From assembly GCA_963082975.1 (NCBI GenBank), contig OY720348.1, forward strand, positions 54,959,564 to 55,023,563: DNA of 64,000 nucleotides, read 5' to 3'. A program made the translations under genes and the position numbers. The notes beneath the pieces are model-generated. The model worked only from the letters and a program-made list of their open reading frames with translations. It was not told where the DNA came from and ran no database searches. The stretch is from Labia minor (Eukaryota > Arthropoda > Insecta > Dermaptera > Spongiphoridae). This document shows positions 9,893 through 21,615 of the stretch, one piece after another (the stretch's first letter is position 1; every line of letters begins with the position of its first letter).

Positions 9893-11387
9893 AAAATATA
9901 AAAAAGAATGGGTAATTCTTAAAAGTACAGTTCCAATTATTAATAAAGAAATAATATAAAAAAAATAATAATAAAATAAATTACTCAAATAAATTTTAAA
10001 AAAATAAAATAAATTATATAAATTAGCGTTTTGGGTGTACTAGTTACGAGATAAATGCATTGGGAATTAATCAAGAAATCCAAATTTAGTAATGCAATTG
10101 AAATATTCTATTTATTAGAAGAATAGTTTTTCTAATCTAGGAATGTGATTAAAAAAAAAAAATGCAATGGTATTTATATTCAATAGTCATCCACTCATGG
10201 ATTTGGATAAAAGTCAATATTAGTCAATAAATAAGTTCATAATAAGGTAATCTGGCAAACTTTAATCCATTTTATCTTGTAAACTAGAATCGATTAGCAT
10301 ATTATGGACCTCGAAATATGAAGAAATGTTTTATTAACTAATTAACTAATTAAATTGATTTTCGATTTTTATGGTTCAGGAATTATTTAATTAATTATTT
10401 TTTTAATTTTTCTATATCTAATCCAAACTGAAAAAAGAACAGAAAATTACTTAAGCCCTCTCTGATGGTCAAATAATAAAACATGCTAGTTAAATAGAAT
10501 ATCAATGGGTTTATATACAAATTTTAATAATTTTTATCTCGTAAATGAAAAGCGACCGCCACATACTGCTTAAGGAAAGTTCGTTTTGAATCTAAAAAGG
10601 AATCCATTGGCAAAGTTTTATCCAAATCCATGACTGGATGACCAGTTTATATAATTACCGATGCCAGAATAAATCAATTGGAAATATTATATGTATTATT
10701 GAAGGAAATTGTTTTAAAAAAATGTAAAAGAATGTTTTTCTATGAAAATCCAATAATATAATAATAAAAAAATAGAATAGATTAGATGTTTAAATAGTAT
10801 ATCTAATATGAATTTTTGTTATTATTTCTATAATTCTCCCTATTATAGGCTTAAAAGACTGGAACTTACATTTCAGTTTTATTTCCTAATAAGCGGTGCG
10901 ATTTTCAAAAGAATCACTTGTATCTATTCACAGTGTATTCAACGATTAATTATAGAATACAAATTTTAGATGGCTTGAACTATTCCAAGACAAAGAGAGT
11001 GTAAATTTAGGTGATAAAGTGTCTGTTTGTGCGCGTCAGTAATGGCTACCAAACTAATCCACGTTTTACCGCTAGTATTAATTTCTCCAATTACTTGGGG
11101 GGTGGGAGTCGGGCAGGGGAAGAGGAGAGAGGCGCCAAAAAGTTCTATTAATCCAATAGGTTACATTACGAATCAGAAAATAAACTTATCATATTATCTA
11201 TTCGTCAATTCAATAGGTTCATGAATTATATATATATATATATATATATTAATTCATTTTTTTTCATATTAAATAATTGAAATTTTATAAATACTATGTA
11301 TATACTAGCTGCTTAGAGCGCCTTCGGCGCTCTTCACACCTAGACGGGGGCTCCGCCCCCTGTACCCCCGAGTGTTACATAGTATTT
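9893..11387. repeat. Shortened copy of 5176-7156
   Basis: Starts at the same AAAAATATAAAAAAGAATGGG as 5176 and ends with the 99-bp stem element. Relative to that source it lacks ~290 bp (most of the left arm of the foldback) and ~190 bp (including the 6400-6494 exon). It leads directly into the first BEL unit. Confidence 0.8.
11289..11387 (-). mobile_element. 99-bp three-stem element, copy 2
   Basis: Same outer 12-bp inverted repeats, CTAG and two GC stems as the 7056-7154 copy. Differs by CTTAGAG in place of CTAGGAG next to the first stem. Confidence 0.55.
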
Positions 11388-11532
11388 GGTTGAAAGTAGT
11401 AAAAGGTTTTCATCCATTTTGTTTCAATCAGTATATTACATAAAACATTCATTTCTTTTTGTGTTCTTATTTAAAATATATTTTAATTTAATCAGTAAAT
11501 TAATTATATATATATTATTATTGTATATTTTA

Positions 11533-12860
11533 TATCTATCTATCTATGTCGCTCAAAGATACTCGAAAGTTCTTGGCCACATTTCTCCAAATGTCCCTAT
11601 CCTGAGCCCTTGTCCCATCTCTCTTACGCCCCTTCCTACGCGTCCTTGGTTTTCCAAGCGGACGTTTTCCAATCGGTCTCTCCCCACCAATATCTTTTTC
11701 CTCTCCCATTCTAGCCACGTGCCCTGCCTATCGCAACTTTTTCCCTTTTATAACCCTAACTATTTCTGAAGGTGCAGAGGTCATGCAATTTCTTGTTATG
11801 CAGTCTCCCCCATTCCCCGGTGACCTCATCTTTCTTTGGCCAATAAATGCAGGCAAGAATTCTATTCTCAAATACTCTGATAATGCAACAGGCAAAATAA
11901 TTTTTTTATATATTCCCTTTGATAATAATTTTGATGAGATAAGCCTCTTTATTGCAAGATAACAGGCGTTTCCCGATTGCAACCCCGAATTAAATTCTTC
12001 TCAAATATTATTATCCTTCGTGATTACATTCAATTTTTCTACATATTCAAATTCTACATTTTGTATATTAAGATTTTGTATGTTAATACCTGTCCTCTTT
12101 GTTACGAAATATTTTTTCTTATCACTATTAATTTCAAACCTCCATTAATTTTTCCTCGCTATCTGTAATTGCAATTGCCGAATCTCCTATTATATTTAAG
12201 TCGTCCTTGTAACCTAATAGTTTACAATTGATTTCCGCATCTTATTTTTTCTTTAGTACCTTTAAGACAAATATTAAGATCAAAATATGAAAAAGTTTAT
12301 GCTGATCTATATTGAGTCATGTATATGTTTTACTAAATTCTACAAATAATAGTGAACAGAAATATTAAATTCGCGATTTTTTTCCTAATATCTGTCATAA
12401 TGAAAATATCTTAATTAATGTTGTTCGATTTGGCCTGAACCCGCAATGATATCTTCTAATATTTCCTCCGCCTATGGTTCTTAAGTATTGTATATGTTAT
12501 AATAGTGAAATAGAGTATAATATTTCTTGATCATTACATTTTGGTATTTTATTTTCATTGCTAGATTATTATTGAATATTTTTAATTATAATGAAATTTG
12601 AGAAAATGCAAAAATAGAGACTTGAGACAATTTATAAAAATTAACGGTATAAAACTATAGATAAATTACCAATATATACATTTATTAAGTTCATTTATTA
12701 ATTTTTTTAGATCATAGTTATTTTCCTCCTTTAAATGAAACTTATCTAATTCTGTGGTGCTAGGGGATTTGAAAATTATTAGTCGCAATATGAAGATTTC
12801 GCTTACAGTTTCTGTCATGTCCGACCTCCGTCCAACAGTTATTTCCCTCAAGTTTCTTGC
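11533..12860 (-). mobile_element. Decayed non-LTR retrotransposon (copy 1)
   Basis: Minus-strand frames at 11982-11728 and 11718-11536 read like the C-terminus of a Jockey/LOA-type reverse transcriptase. Recognisable pieces are KRLISSKLLSK, SEIVRVIKGKKLR, then out of phase ARMGEE, a GKRPLGKPRTRRK region and AQDRDIWRNVA. The frame at 12851-12666 (EITVGRRSDM...) resembles the end of the endonuclease domain. Only ~0.7 kb separates them, so most of the RT is gone, and frameshifts break the rest. The 3' end abuts a tetranucleotide (GATA)n-type tail. Family assignment is by remembered motif only. Confidence 0.6.
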
Positions 12861-13569
12861 TTCTCTAAATCATGTGATCTATATATTTAATTTTTTTGAT
12901 TCATTGTAATAAAATTTAAACAAATAAAAATTTTCTCTTTGTTAATTTATATAAATTTCAATTTAAACTGATTGTGAGTGATTGAATGTTCTTAGCGAGA
13001 TTTTTTAACCTTTCACTTTCCAATAGAAAAGAAGAAATATTCAAATTTATAGAAAGAATAAATAAAAATTAAGTTAAATATGATCTAAATATTTTATTAA
13101 ATTAATTAAAATGGGAACTTTTAGAATAAATTATCTAATTGAATTGATATTTGAATATTAGAATTTAAAATAAAAAGTGAAATATTATAATAATTCTTTG
13201 ATTGGGAATCGCTAGATAATTCATTGTTTAAAATGCTTCCGATAGGGACAGTGAGCCGATAGATGCTCTTGAATGAACAACACGGAGAATTATATAAACT
13301 TTAAAAAATTAATTCCTGCGGTTATTGATTAGATTATAATAAAATGTATAGCCTATGTTACTCTAGAGGTATATAAGAATATTGTGATGTAATTTCATAG
13401 AAATCGGTTCAGCTAAATTCAGAGTCTATATAATAGTAATTTTCCGGACAGACCGAAAGACAGACAGACAGACATGAAAAATTCTAAAGTCACTTTTGGA
13501 TTCTAAAGGTCATGAAACGCGAAGATATGCAAAAATTTTTAAATTCTGAGCAATGTGCAGACAAAAACC

Positions 13570-13608
<39 letters not shown>

Positions 13609-14326
13609 ATTATAAGATAATGTCTATGTGGTTGAATTTATCAAATATCATATGGATTGAAATTAAAATAAGAAAAAATCTCGAGGTATCAAGTTAGTTC
13701 ATAGTATGCATTGGCTGTCTACGTACAAGGGGCTTCTATCCAAAACTCTTTTCAAGTTTTCTATTCTTTACAAACTTAATTAAAAAGAATGACAAATTCC
13801 TATCTAGCATTGAATAGTAGAATATAATTTAATAATTAGATAGAATCAATAAAAAAAGAAATAAGAAATTGGTTGGAAAAATCTAATACAAGTAATAATT
13901 GAAAAAATATGGAGTGTCTCCACTCGATTATCTCGCAAATTAGAATCCTAAAATATGATATTTAATATTAATTATCTTCTTCATCTAAATTTACAATTTA
14001 CATAATTTGTAGCATATCTCAAATTTCAAATAAACGTAATTCTCTTTATATTTAATCAAATTTAAAGCATATTCTTTCTATAAGATATTGGAAATAAAAA
14101 ATTCATTGCGTTCTTTTTAAAAGTTTGATGTGTATCTTTAGAAGAATTTCAGGAGTTTTCCAAAACTATCATCATTAAGGAATATTCATATTAATTATAT
14201 AAATTTTATATACTTTTGAAAAAATATTATACTGATTTAATACATATCCCGCCATCTATTGCGATTAGTGTTGACTACATTTAAAAGTTTTATATTAAAA
14301 TATTATTTTCAATATTATTCATTAAG

Positions 14327-14367
<41 letters not shown>

Positions 14368-14627
14368 CAATAATTAAAATTAAATAAATTTAAATTAAAC
14401 TGATTTAATAATAAAAATAATTGTCATTCTATTAAAGGAGAAATACAAAGGAATATATCAAAAGAATTGAAAAAAATCTCTCAACCAAGAACTGAAATCT
14501 AATTTCTAAATTATGATGAAATTCAAATATCATGTTATATTCTAAGGGTATATGTTATCATTATCATCTATAATATACTATAAAATAAAAAATTAAAATA
14601 TATAATAAATACATATACAATACTTAC
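12861..14627. other. AT-rich spacer of the BEL unit
   Basis: No gene recognised. At about 13400-13475 it has an ATCGGTTCAGC...GACAGACAGACAGAC motif related to the one near 9740, a type often found in dispersed insect repeats. (AT)n tracts at about 13574-13602 and 14333-14366 vary in length between unit copies. Confidence 0.5.
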
Positions 14628-14816
14628 AATGGATTGATTAATGGTAGGTAATGGAGTCGACAAACACTTCAACCGGATCATCGTCTTGAATCCCTGGAAA
14701 ACAAAGACTAATATGAAATAATGTTTTCCTGGAATAATTGATATTGGAAATCTACTCACCTTTTTAATGGATCCGTAAAAGTGAAAGATTGCCATCAACA
14801 TCGATCGATGATACAT
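14628..14816 (-). other. Exon-like pair with a 66-nt in-frame intron (copy 1)
   Basis: Minus strand: an ATG at 14816-14814 opens a frame to a GTGAGT donor after AAAAAG. Then comes a 66-nt intron ending TTGTTTTCCAG, and a 66-nt exon ending at a GTAAGT donor (14628-14693). The intron is a multiple of three and has no stop, so retained and spliced forms are both open. Copies are at 24824-25012, 34724-34912 and 51987-52175. The product is unknown. Confidence 0.35.
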
Positions 14817-14897
14817 GAAAAACAAGAATAAAACACATATTTATTAAGTATGAAAATAGATTAGAATAATATTAAAATATTTCTTAAAAAAATACTT

Positions 14898-15172
14898 AAG
14901 TTCTCCTACTGTCCAAAAATTCTTTAAATTTTTCATATATTATCCTATTCCTATGATAGATATCCTCCAATTTCTATTAAATAATATACATTATAAATAT
15001 TCATTGAATTGAATTTCAAACATTAATGATGATATATTATAGAAATTTCTATAAAAGGATAAAATAAAATATTTCACTATTATCTTATCTTCTTCAACTA
15101 TTATTTTTTAAGTTTAAAAACGGTTTTAAATAATTTTTAATATATCAATATATGTTTTATCTATCACCATCA
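14898..15172 (-). repeat. Inverted copy of 35386-35662
   Basis: Reverse complement of the native-looking segment at 35386-35662 (277 bp, a few differences). Both ends are sharp: the left at TACTTA/AGTTCTCC and the right at CACCATCA, after which BEL-linked sequence begins. Also present in unit 2 and the right-hand unit. Confidence 0.8.
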
Positions 15173-15191
15173 TTATAATTATATTCAATAC

Positions 15192-15538
15192 TGTTGATAT
15201 AATTGTATTTAATTTTTCACAATTTGTCTCATTTGATATCAACTTAATATCAAAAATCTTTAACTTTATATTATATCTAAATTTTAATCCTAAGTATTGT
15301 TATTTGTTCCTTTATTAAATTTTATATTCAGTTGCATAAAACATTCTGTTTTATTTAATCAATCCTATTTTTATTTCATTGTTTCTTTCCAGAAATTTGG
15401 ATAGGAATAGTTTCGATTTAAAGGTACCTAAAGCATCTTTGTTGAGTTAACAAGATCCGATTTTCGCTTTTCCATTAGGCACACCCCTTTTTATATTTCA
15501 TTAATTAATTTCAATACAGTTTTGTCGTGTTCTGAACA
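15192..15538 (+). repeat. Putative 5' LTR of BEL1
   Basis: Begins TGTTGATAT, ends CTGAACA, and is followed 9 bases later by TGGCGAC (15548-15554), which looks like the start of a primer-binding site. No matching 3' copy exists, so the boundaries are inferred from TG...CA and position only. Equivalent stretches lie at about 25388-25734 and 52551-52897. Confidence 0.3.
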
Positions 15539-15861
15539 AAATACGACTGGCGACTTACTCTTTTATATACCTATCTTTATTTTCCTTCCATATCACGGTC
15601 ATTCCAATCTAAGATAACTTTCCATTGGCTAGTTATCTTCAAACCCCCCCCCCCCCAACAGCTTCCAGTTCCGAATTATTTCCCTTTCGGGTCGTAATAA
15701 GGGCTTTAAGCCGTGTTATAGTGACGACACGCTGACAGGACAGGTGCGATTTTATCGATACCCTGTCTCCTTATAATCGAAATTTTCTTGTTTTTTTTCT
15801 CGAGAGAAACACATTAATTATAAATTTTGAAATTTATTAAATTCTATCTTTTCTTAACACT

Positions 15862-16872
15862 ATGGCTAAGGCAAGTTTCAAACAGGCAACTAGTCTATGG
15901 GCATTCATTTCAACGGATGTCCAATTCGTTAAAGATTTTAAAAAAAAGTTGATATCAGACAATTGTAATCATGTAAATGAATTTATAAATAATTGTTCTG
16001 AAACAGTTCAGAAGTTGGATAAATTTATTAATTTTATTTTAGATAATAATTTACATTCAAATGCATGTGAAACCGAGTTTAAAGAGGCTTGTGAAGCACG
16101 TTTGCTTTTGAAACATATGCTAGTCGATGCAAAGGCTTTACCAGAAGTGAAACCCATTCCAGCCGAACACAAAATGGCGGCTGCTGTCCCCACCCTCCCT
16201 AAACTTAACATTGAGCGTTTCGGAGGAGATATCCTCAGTTACACAGCTTTCAAGCAGCAATTTGACTGCTCTATCACTAACAACGTTCAACTGGGCGGGA
16301 TCGACAAGCTCAAATACTTAAGAAGCTATCTTCATTCAGAAGCTTATTGTTTAATAAGCCATCTCAGCTTATCAGATGGCAATTTTGAGGTTGCACTGGC
16401 AATCCTCGATCAACATTACAATCAGCGGCGCACACTTGTTTACGCGCATATTTCCGCTTTATACAACTTTCCTAAAGTTTCAGCCCCGAATAAACACGAG
16501 TATTCAAAACTATGCTCAACCGTTTTGCAATTAATTTCGGAGCTGGGTGCACTGAAGATAGAAACCACTACTTGGAGCCCGATGCTGGGCCTATGGATTC
16601 TTGACAAGCTGCCACCTGCTGTTAAGGACCAGTTTCTAATGCAACTTCCGGATGATAATGTTATACCTGAAGTTGAATCCATTCTTCAATATATTCAGAA
16701 GATGGCCAAGTTCACAGCTGACAAGGAGCGAGAAGGCAGTCATATTAAAAATAAGCTAAGTTATCCTCTTTCTAAAAAACCAAGTTACAAAAAACAAAGC
16801 AATTATAAAAAATTTTACTTGAAATCTAATTATACAAATTCTAAAAATGTTGGTTCTAGTAAAATTAACTGA
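15862..16872 (+). CDS. gag: BEL1 Gag (N-terminal part of the Gag-Pol polyprotein)
   Basis: The 336-aa frame starts at ATG after a pyrimidine-rich leader containing a C13 run. Residues ~118-270 (PKLNIERFGGDILSYTAFKQ onwards) match the DUF1759 domain typical of BEL/Pao Gag, and the C-terminus is Lys/Ser/Tyr-rich. Gag forms the particle that packages element RNA. The frame ends in TGA, but the downstream sequence continues in the same frame into a CX2CX3HX4C zinc knuckle that normally belongs to Gag. The stop therefore separates Gag from its own nucleic-acid-binding end. It is either a nonsense mutation or a readthrough site; the former is likelier because the copies are duplicates. Confidence 0.85.
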   Translation: MAKASFKQATSLWAFISTDVQFVKDFKKKLISDNCNHVNEFINNCSETVQKLDKFINFILDNNLHSNACETEFKEACEARLLLKHMLVDAKALPEVKPIPAEHKMAAAVPTLPKLNIERFGGDILSYTAFKQQFDCSITNNVQLGGIDKLKYLRSYLHSEAYCLISHLSLSDGNFEVALAILDQHYNQRRTLVYAHISALYNFPKVSAPNKHEYSKLCSTVLQLISELGALKIETTTWSPMLGLWILDKLPPAVKDQFLMQLPDDNVIPEVESILQYIQKMAKFTADKEREGSHIKNKLSYPLSKKPSYKKQSNYKKFYLKSNYTNSKNVGSSKIN

Positions 16873-19800
16873 AAATTTCTATGTTTTCTTTGTAAGAAAG
16901 ACCACTTAATTTTTAAATGTCCTGAGTTTATTAATTGGACAGTTCAAAAGAGGTGTGACTTTTGTCAAGCCAATAACTTATGTAAAGTATGCTTGTCTAG
17001 ACATAATGGAAAATGCAAATCATTAAACTCTTGTCAAATATGTCAAAACAGACACTCATCCTTTTTGCACTTTTCTAGGTCTAATAACAACACCGTCAGG
17101 GAGCAGAGAGAGAGAGACAATGATTCATCGTCAAACGCCAAGGAGTCACCCGTCGGCGGGGAGCTGGAACCGCGGACGCAAAATTCGTCATCGCGTGATG
17201 TTTATCACCTTAAGGATGACAGCGAAATTTTACTTTCAAAAGTTTCCATGAGGGTATTCACTCCAGGTGGTATTGCCATTATTCTTCCATGTTTCATAGA
17301 CTCTGGTTCACAAATAAGCGCTATAAGCCATGATGTTGCGTCCTCTCTTAATCTGCCTTTAATCCCCCATAAAATGTCCATTGGCGGAATAGACAATTCA
17401 TTTTCTATTCAGTCAAAATATAAAGTAAATTTGAACTGTCAATCGACAGTCAATGATTTTGAATTTTCCCATTTATTCCAGGTTATTGATTCAATTCAAA
17501 CAGTTATACCCTCAAATTATTTAAATTCTAATCAATTTGATTTCGTTAAGAATTTCCCCTGGGCTGATCCCAATTACTGTATCCCCACAAAAGTTAAAAT
17601 TATCATTGGGTCTGATTTAATACCATTAATATTGAAATCTCATAACATTCTAAGTCCCAATAAATCCATTGTAGCAATAGACACCAAATTAGGTTGGACC
17701 TTTTGTGGTCGAGCATCACACGAGTCCAGCATTAATCATATTGTAACTCAATCTTCTGAACAAATAGAAGATAACACTTTGGACAAGAATCATGACCTTA
17801 TTTTGAAATTATTTGAAATGGACCAAATGGGTCTATCTACAAAGATAGACTCGAACAACGAGGTGGAGAAACATTTTGTTAAAAATGTAAAATTATTAAA
17901 TTCTGGCCATCTCGAAGTAGATCTACCTTTTGTTAATAGTTCTAAACCGTTGGGACAATCCTTTAACAAGGCTTTGCAAGTTTTTAACAGTTTAGAAAGG
18001 AAAATGTCTAAAGACAAGTCCTTATTTATCGAATATCATGATTACATGAAGAATATGCTTAATCAAGGCTTCATGGAAAGGGTAGGCCCCCTCTCGTGTC
18101 ATAACCATGCCCAAAAGAATAGCTTTTACCTGCCTCATCACGTGATTTATAAAAAATCAAATCACTCCATGAGAGTCGTGATGAATGGCAGTTGCCCATC
18201 TTCTAATCATTTATCATTAAATTCTATTTTATCCATTGGCCCACCCCTCCAAAATGACTTGAGATTGATTTTACTCAAGTCGCGATTAAATTCTATTTTA
18301 TTATCTACTGACATAGTTAGCATGTATCTTATGATTTCAATTAACCCCACACATAGGTATTTCCTAAGAATTATTTGGAAATTACCTGAAGACGATCATG
18401 CACAGATTTTTCGCATGTGTCGTCTCCCCTTCGGATTAGCTTGTAGTGCATTTTTAGCGGTTCGCTGTTTATTTTATCTTGCTGACAAGCATAAGTCGAC
18501 TCACCCGTTGGCTTATCGAGTTATTAAGCAAAATTCTTACTTGGATGATTTTATCATCACTGCATCCTCATCGGATGAATTGATTAAAATTGTCAATCAA
18601 TTAGTGGATCTTTTGAAAACTTATAATTTTTTACTTAACAAATGGTCCACTAATGACCAAAATATTTTAGACTATTTATTGAATCATTTTAATCAAAATG
18701 ACAATATTAAATATAATCCCATTCACTCTTCCACTAAATTATTGGGAGTGATGTGGAGCCCAAGTAATGACAGATTTCTTTTTGATATTCCTGACGTGTC
18801 TGTCAACGTTTTAACTAAACGCTCTTTGCTTTCGCTTACAGCGTCTCATTGGGACCCAATTGGAATTGTTTCCCCTGTTACAATATCCCTTCGGATATTA
18901 TTACAAGTGGCTTGGAAGTCACCTTTAAAATTGGGCTGGGATGACCCCTTGCCAGATAACATACAATCCTTTTGGTTGAAATTTAAATCAGAATACCCTT
19001 TACTTTCAAATTATAACATCCCACGTCTATTAATTCACCCTTTAGGCAAAACATTTAAAATTTTCGCTTTTAGCGATGCAAGTGAGTCAGCATACGGATT
19101 TTGCTCGTATCCTGTATCCTTTGACCAAAACAATCTCATATTATCATCTGTTTTCTTGTTATCTCGCTTTAGGGTATCCCCTATAAAAAAAATGTCAATT
19201 GCAAGATTAGAATTAGCTGCGTATTCTTTAATGTGTCAGTCGATCAACTTTATTTACCCATCTTTCGAAGTTCCTATTGACAGAATCCACTTGTTTAGTG
19301 ATTCTAAAGTTGTTTTAAGTTGGGTCCTTTCCGATCCCAACCGATTTAAAACTTACATTTCCAATCGAATAACTCATATACAAAATTTAGACTTTTCTCC
19401 CACTCATTCTTATATATCTACTGAATTGAATCCTGCTGATTTAGCCACTAGGTCAATCAGCATTTCTAAATTTATATCTAATCCTTTATGGCAAACAGGT
19501 CCATTGGATATTTATTCAAATGTATTACCTTTTGATAAAAGCTTATGTGCTAATGCACTTGATCATTCTTTATTAGAAGAAAAGGCTGATGCCTCCTTAT
19601 TTATTTTATCCCTAAAAAATAAGTTTAACTATATTGAAAATTTTATACAAAATTATTCCTCCTTTTATAAATTAGTTATTCATATTGCCACTTGGCACAA
19701 GTATTTTGAATATCTTAAGTTCAAACTAGCGGCCTCTAAAAGCAATTCTCAAATTAAGAATTGTTTCAATGGTTTAACTTCAGAGGATTTAAATCGAGCT

Positions 19801-21093
19801 AAATTGTTTTTAATAAAAAATGCTCAGAATTTCTATTATTCCCAGGACATCAAAAATTTGTCACAAAACAAAGATGTCGAAAACTCATCTCTTAAATTGC
19901 TTTGACCTTTTTTAGACAGTGAAAATTATTTGCGCTTAGGTGGGCGTATAAATAAATCCAAATTTTCTTACAATTTTAAACACCCATATTTACTCCCCTC
20001 TGAGAGTTTCTTAACCCCTCTTTTAATTCGTTATTATCACTTGCGTACCATGCATATGGGACCTAGCGCCCTTCAGGCATTTCTTAATAGCCATTTGTGG
20101 ATTCCTCGACGTCGAAAACTCATTCGAAAAGTCTGTTTCGATTGCATTACTTGCAAGGCTCAGAAATCACAAAATGTTAAAACCCCTATAGGTGATTTAC
20201 CTATTGACAGGTTAAACATAGCACCCAATTTTTCAACTGTCATGATCGATTATGCCGGTCCTTTTGAAGCCTCTTTAGTTAGAAAAAAGGGTCAAATTTA
20301 TGTAAAAACTTATGCTTTACTATTCAAATGTCTTGTTACAAAAGGGGTGCATATTGAATTGTGTTATGATCTTACCACCTCTTCCTTTATGAACGCTTTT
20401 AAACGTTTTGTAGCACGACGAGGTTGCCCTCGCAAAATTTATTCCGATAACGCCACTACCTTTGTTTCGGCCAGTAAAATTTTAAAGTCTGATTATAAAT
20501 ATTTAATAACACAATTTCAGAACCCGCTATTTAAAAATTATCTTTTAGAACATAATATTGATTGGCATTTTTCACCTCCCCTGTCCCCTCATATGAACGG
20601 ATTAATAGAGAACGCAGTCAAGGCACTTAAATTTCATCTCAAAAGAGTTACGTCAAATCTAAAATTTTCCGTCTCGGAGCTGTCTACCCTCTTGGATGTA
20701 GCCGAGTCATTCATTAACATGCGTCCTCTGTTTCATATCCCTGCAGACGACGGTGAGGTTGATATCTTAACCCCTTCACATTTTTTGCTTTGCAAACCTG
20801 TTTCTCTTTCTCTGGCCTCAGATGGTTTTGTGGAGAATATAAATTTAAGTACTAGATATAAAATGGTTCAGAATGTAAATTCGCAATTGTGGCGCACCTG
20901 GTCTAAATCATATGTTGCCCAATTGCAACTTAAAGCCAAAGTAAAAAATTGTACAAATTTAAATGTAAACGACATTGTTTTGATCAAAGACCTGTCTTTG
21001 ATACCTAACAACTGGGTAAAATGTCGAGTGGTGAAATTATATTACAAATTTTTTTTAGATGGCTTGAACTATTCCAAGACAAAGAGAGTGTAA
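16873..21093 (+). pseudogene. pol: BEL1 Pol, interrupted by a nonsense codon
   Basis: It is in frame with Gag. Order: zinc knuckles (16882-17070), A17-type aspartic protease with DSG (Asp codon 17299), RT with YLDD (18538-18549), RNase H (Asp at 19075, Glu at 19210, Asp at 19300), and integrase with HHCC (20038-20153) and catalytic Asp 20248, Asp 20446, Glu 20608. A truncated DUF5641 follows. TGA at 19903-19905 replaces the Ser codon TCA found in the other copies, cutting off integrase. The last ~16 residues (FFLDGLNYSKTKRV) are flank, not element. BEL1 also differs from BEL2 at several integrase-region residues (for example Cys for Gly near the end). Confidence 0.9.
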
Positions 21094-21371
21094 ATTTTGG
21101 TGATAATGTGTCTGTTTGTGCGCGTCAGTAATGGCTACCAAACTAATCCACGTTTTACCGCTAGTATTAATTTCTCCAATTACTTGGGGGGTGGGAGTGG
21201 GGCAGGGGAAGAGGGGAGAGGCGCCAAAAAGTTCTATTAATCCAATAGGTTACATTACGAATCAGAAAATAAACTTATCATATTATCTATTCGTCAATTC
21301 AATAGGATCATGAATTATATATATATATATATTAATTCATTTCTTTTCATATTAAATAAGTGAAATTTTAT

Positions 21372-21470
21372 AAATACTATGTATATACTAGCTGCTTAGA
21401 GCGCCTTCGGCGCTCTTCACACCTAGACGGGGGCTCCGCCCCCTGTACCCCCGAGTGTTACATAGTATTT
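21372..21470 (-). mobile_element. 99-bp three-stem element, copy 3
   Basis: Downstream of BEL1, identical in layout to the 11289-11387 copy, marking the unit 1/unit 2 boundary. Confidence 0.55.
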
Positions 21471-21615
21471 GGTTGAAAGTAGTAAAAGGTTTTCATCCAT
21501 TTTGTTTCAATCAGTATATTACATAAAACATTCATTTCTTTTTGTGTTCTTATTTAAAATATATTTTAATTTAATCAGTAAATTAATTATATATATATTA
21601 TTATTGTATATTTTA

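Larger units (their letters stand above)
15173..21050 (+). mobile_element. BEL/Pao retrotransposon copy 1 (BEL1), 3'-truncated
   Basis: Contains a 5' leader, gag (15862-16872) and pol (16873-21093) in one frame, interrupted by TGA codons at 16870 and 19903. The homology to a BEL polyprotein stops just after the DUF5641 motif GRVVKLY (here CRVVKLY). From about 21050 the sequence equals the flank found at 6743 and 10970 without any BEL, so the element is cut there. No second LTR is visible. It is one of four copies spread by segmental duplication. It is likely dead, although its reading frame is otherwise well preserved. Confidence 0.9.
11388..21470. repeat. Tandem unit 1: spacer plus BEL1
   Basis: About 10.08 kb that is repeated head-to-tail by unit 2 at 21471-31562. 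Contents in order: decayed non-LTR element, AT-rich DNA, minus-strand exon pair, inverted 275-bp segment, BEL1, G-rich tract, 99-bp stem element. Compared with unit 2 it lacks 41 bp (near 12989) and about 91 bp (near 14157). Confidence 0.85.

Noticed and set aside
11386-11769. 127-codon plus-strand frame
   Set aside because: It lies antisense to the non-LTR RT remnant, is low-complexity at its N-terminus, and has no domain.
13512-13697. 61-codon frame with a Tyr-Ile run
   Set aside because: The run is a translated (AT)n microsatellite.
15862-21093. Antisense frames of 60-80 codons within gag and pol
   Set aside because: Shadows of the BEL reading frame on the opposite strand.
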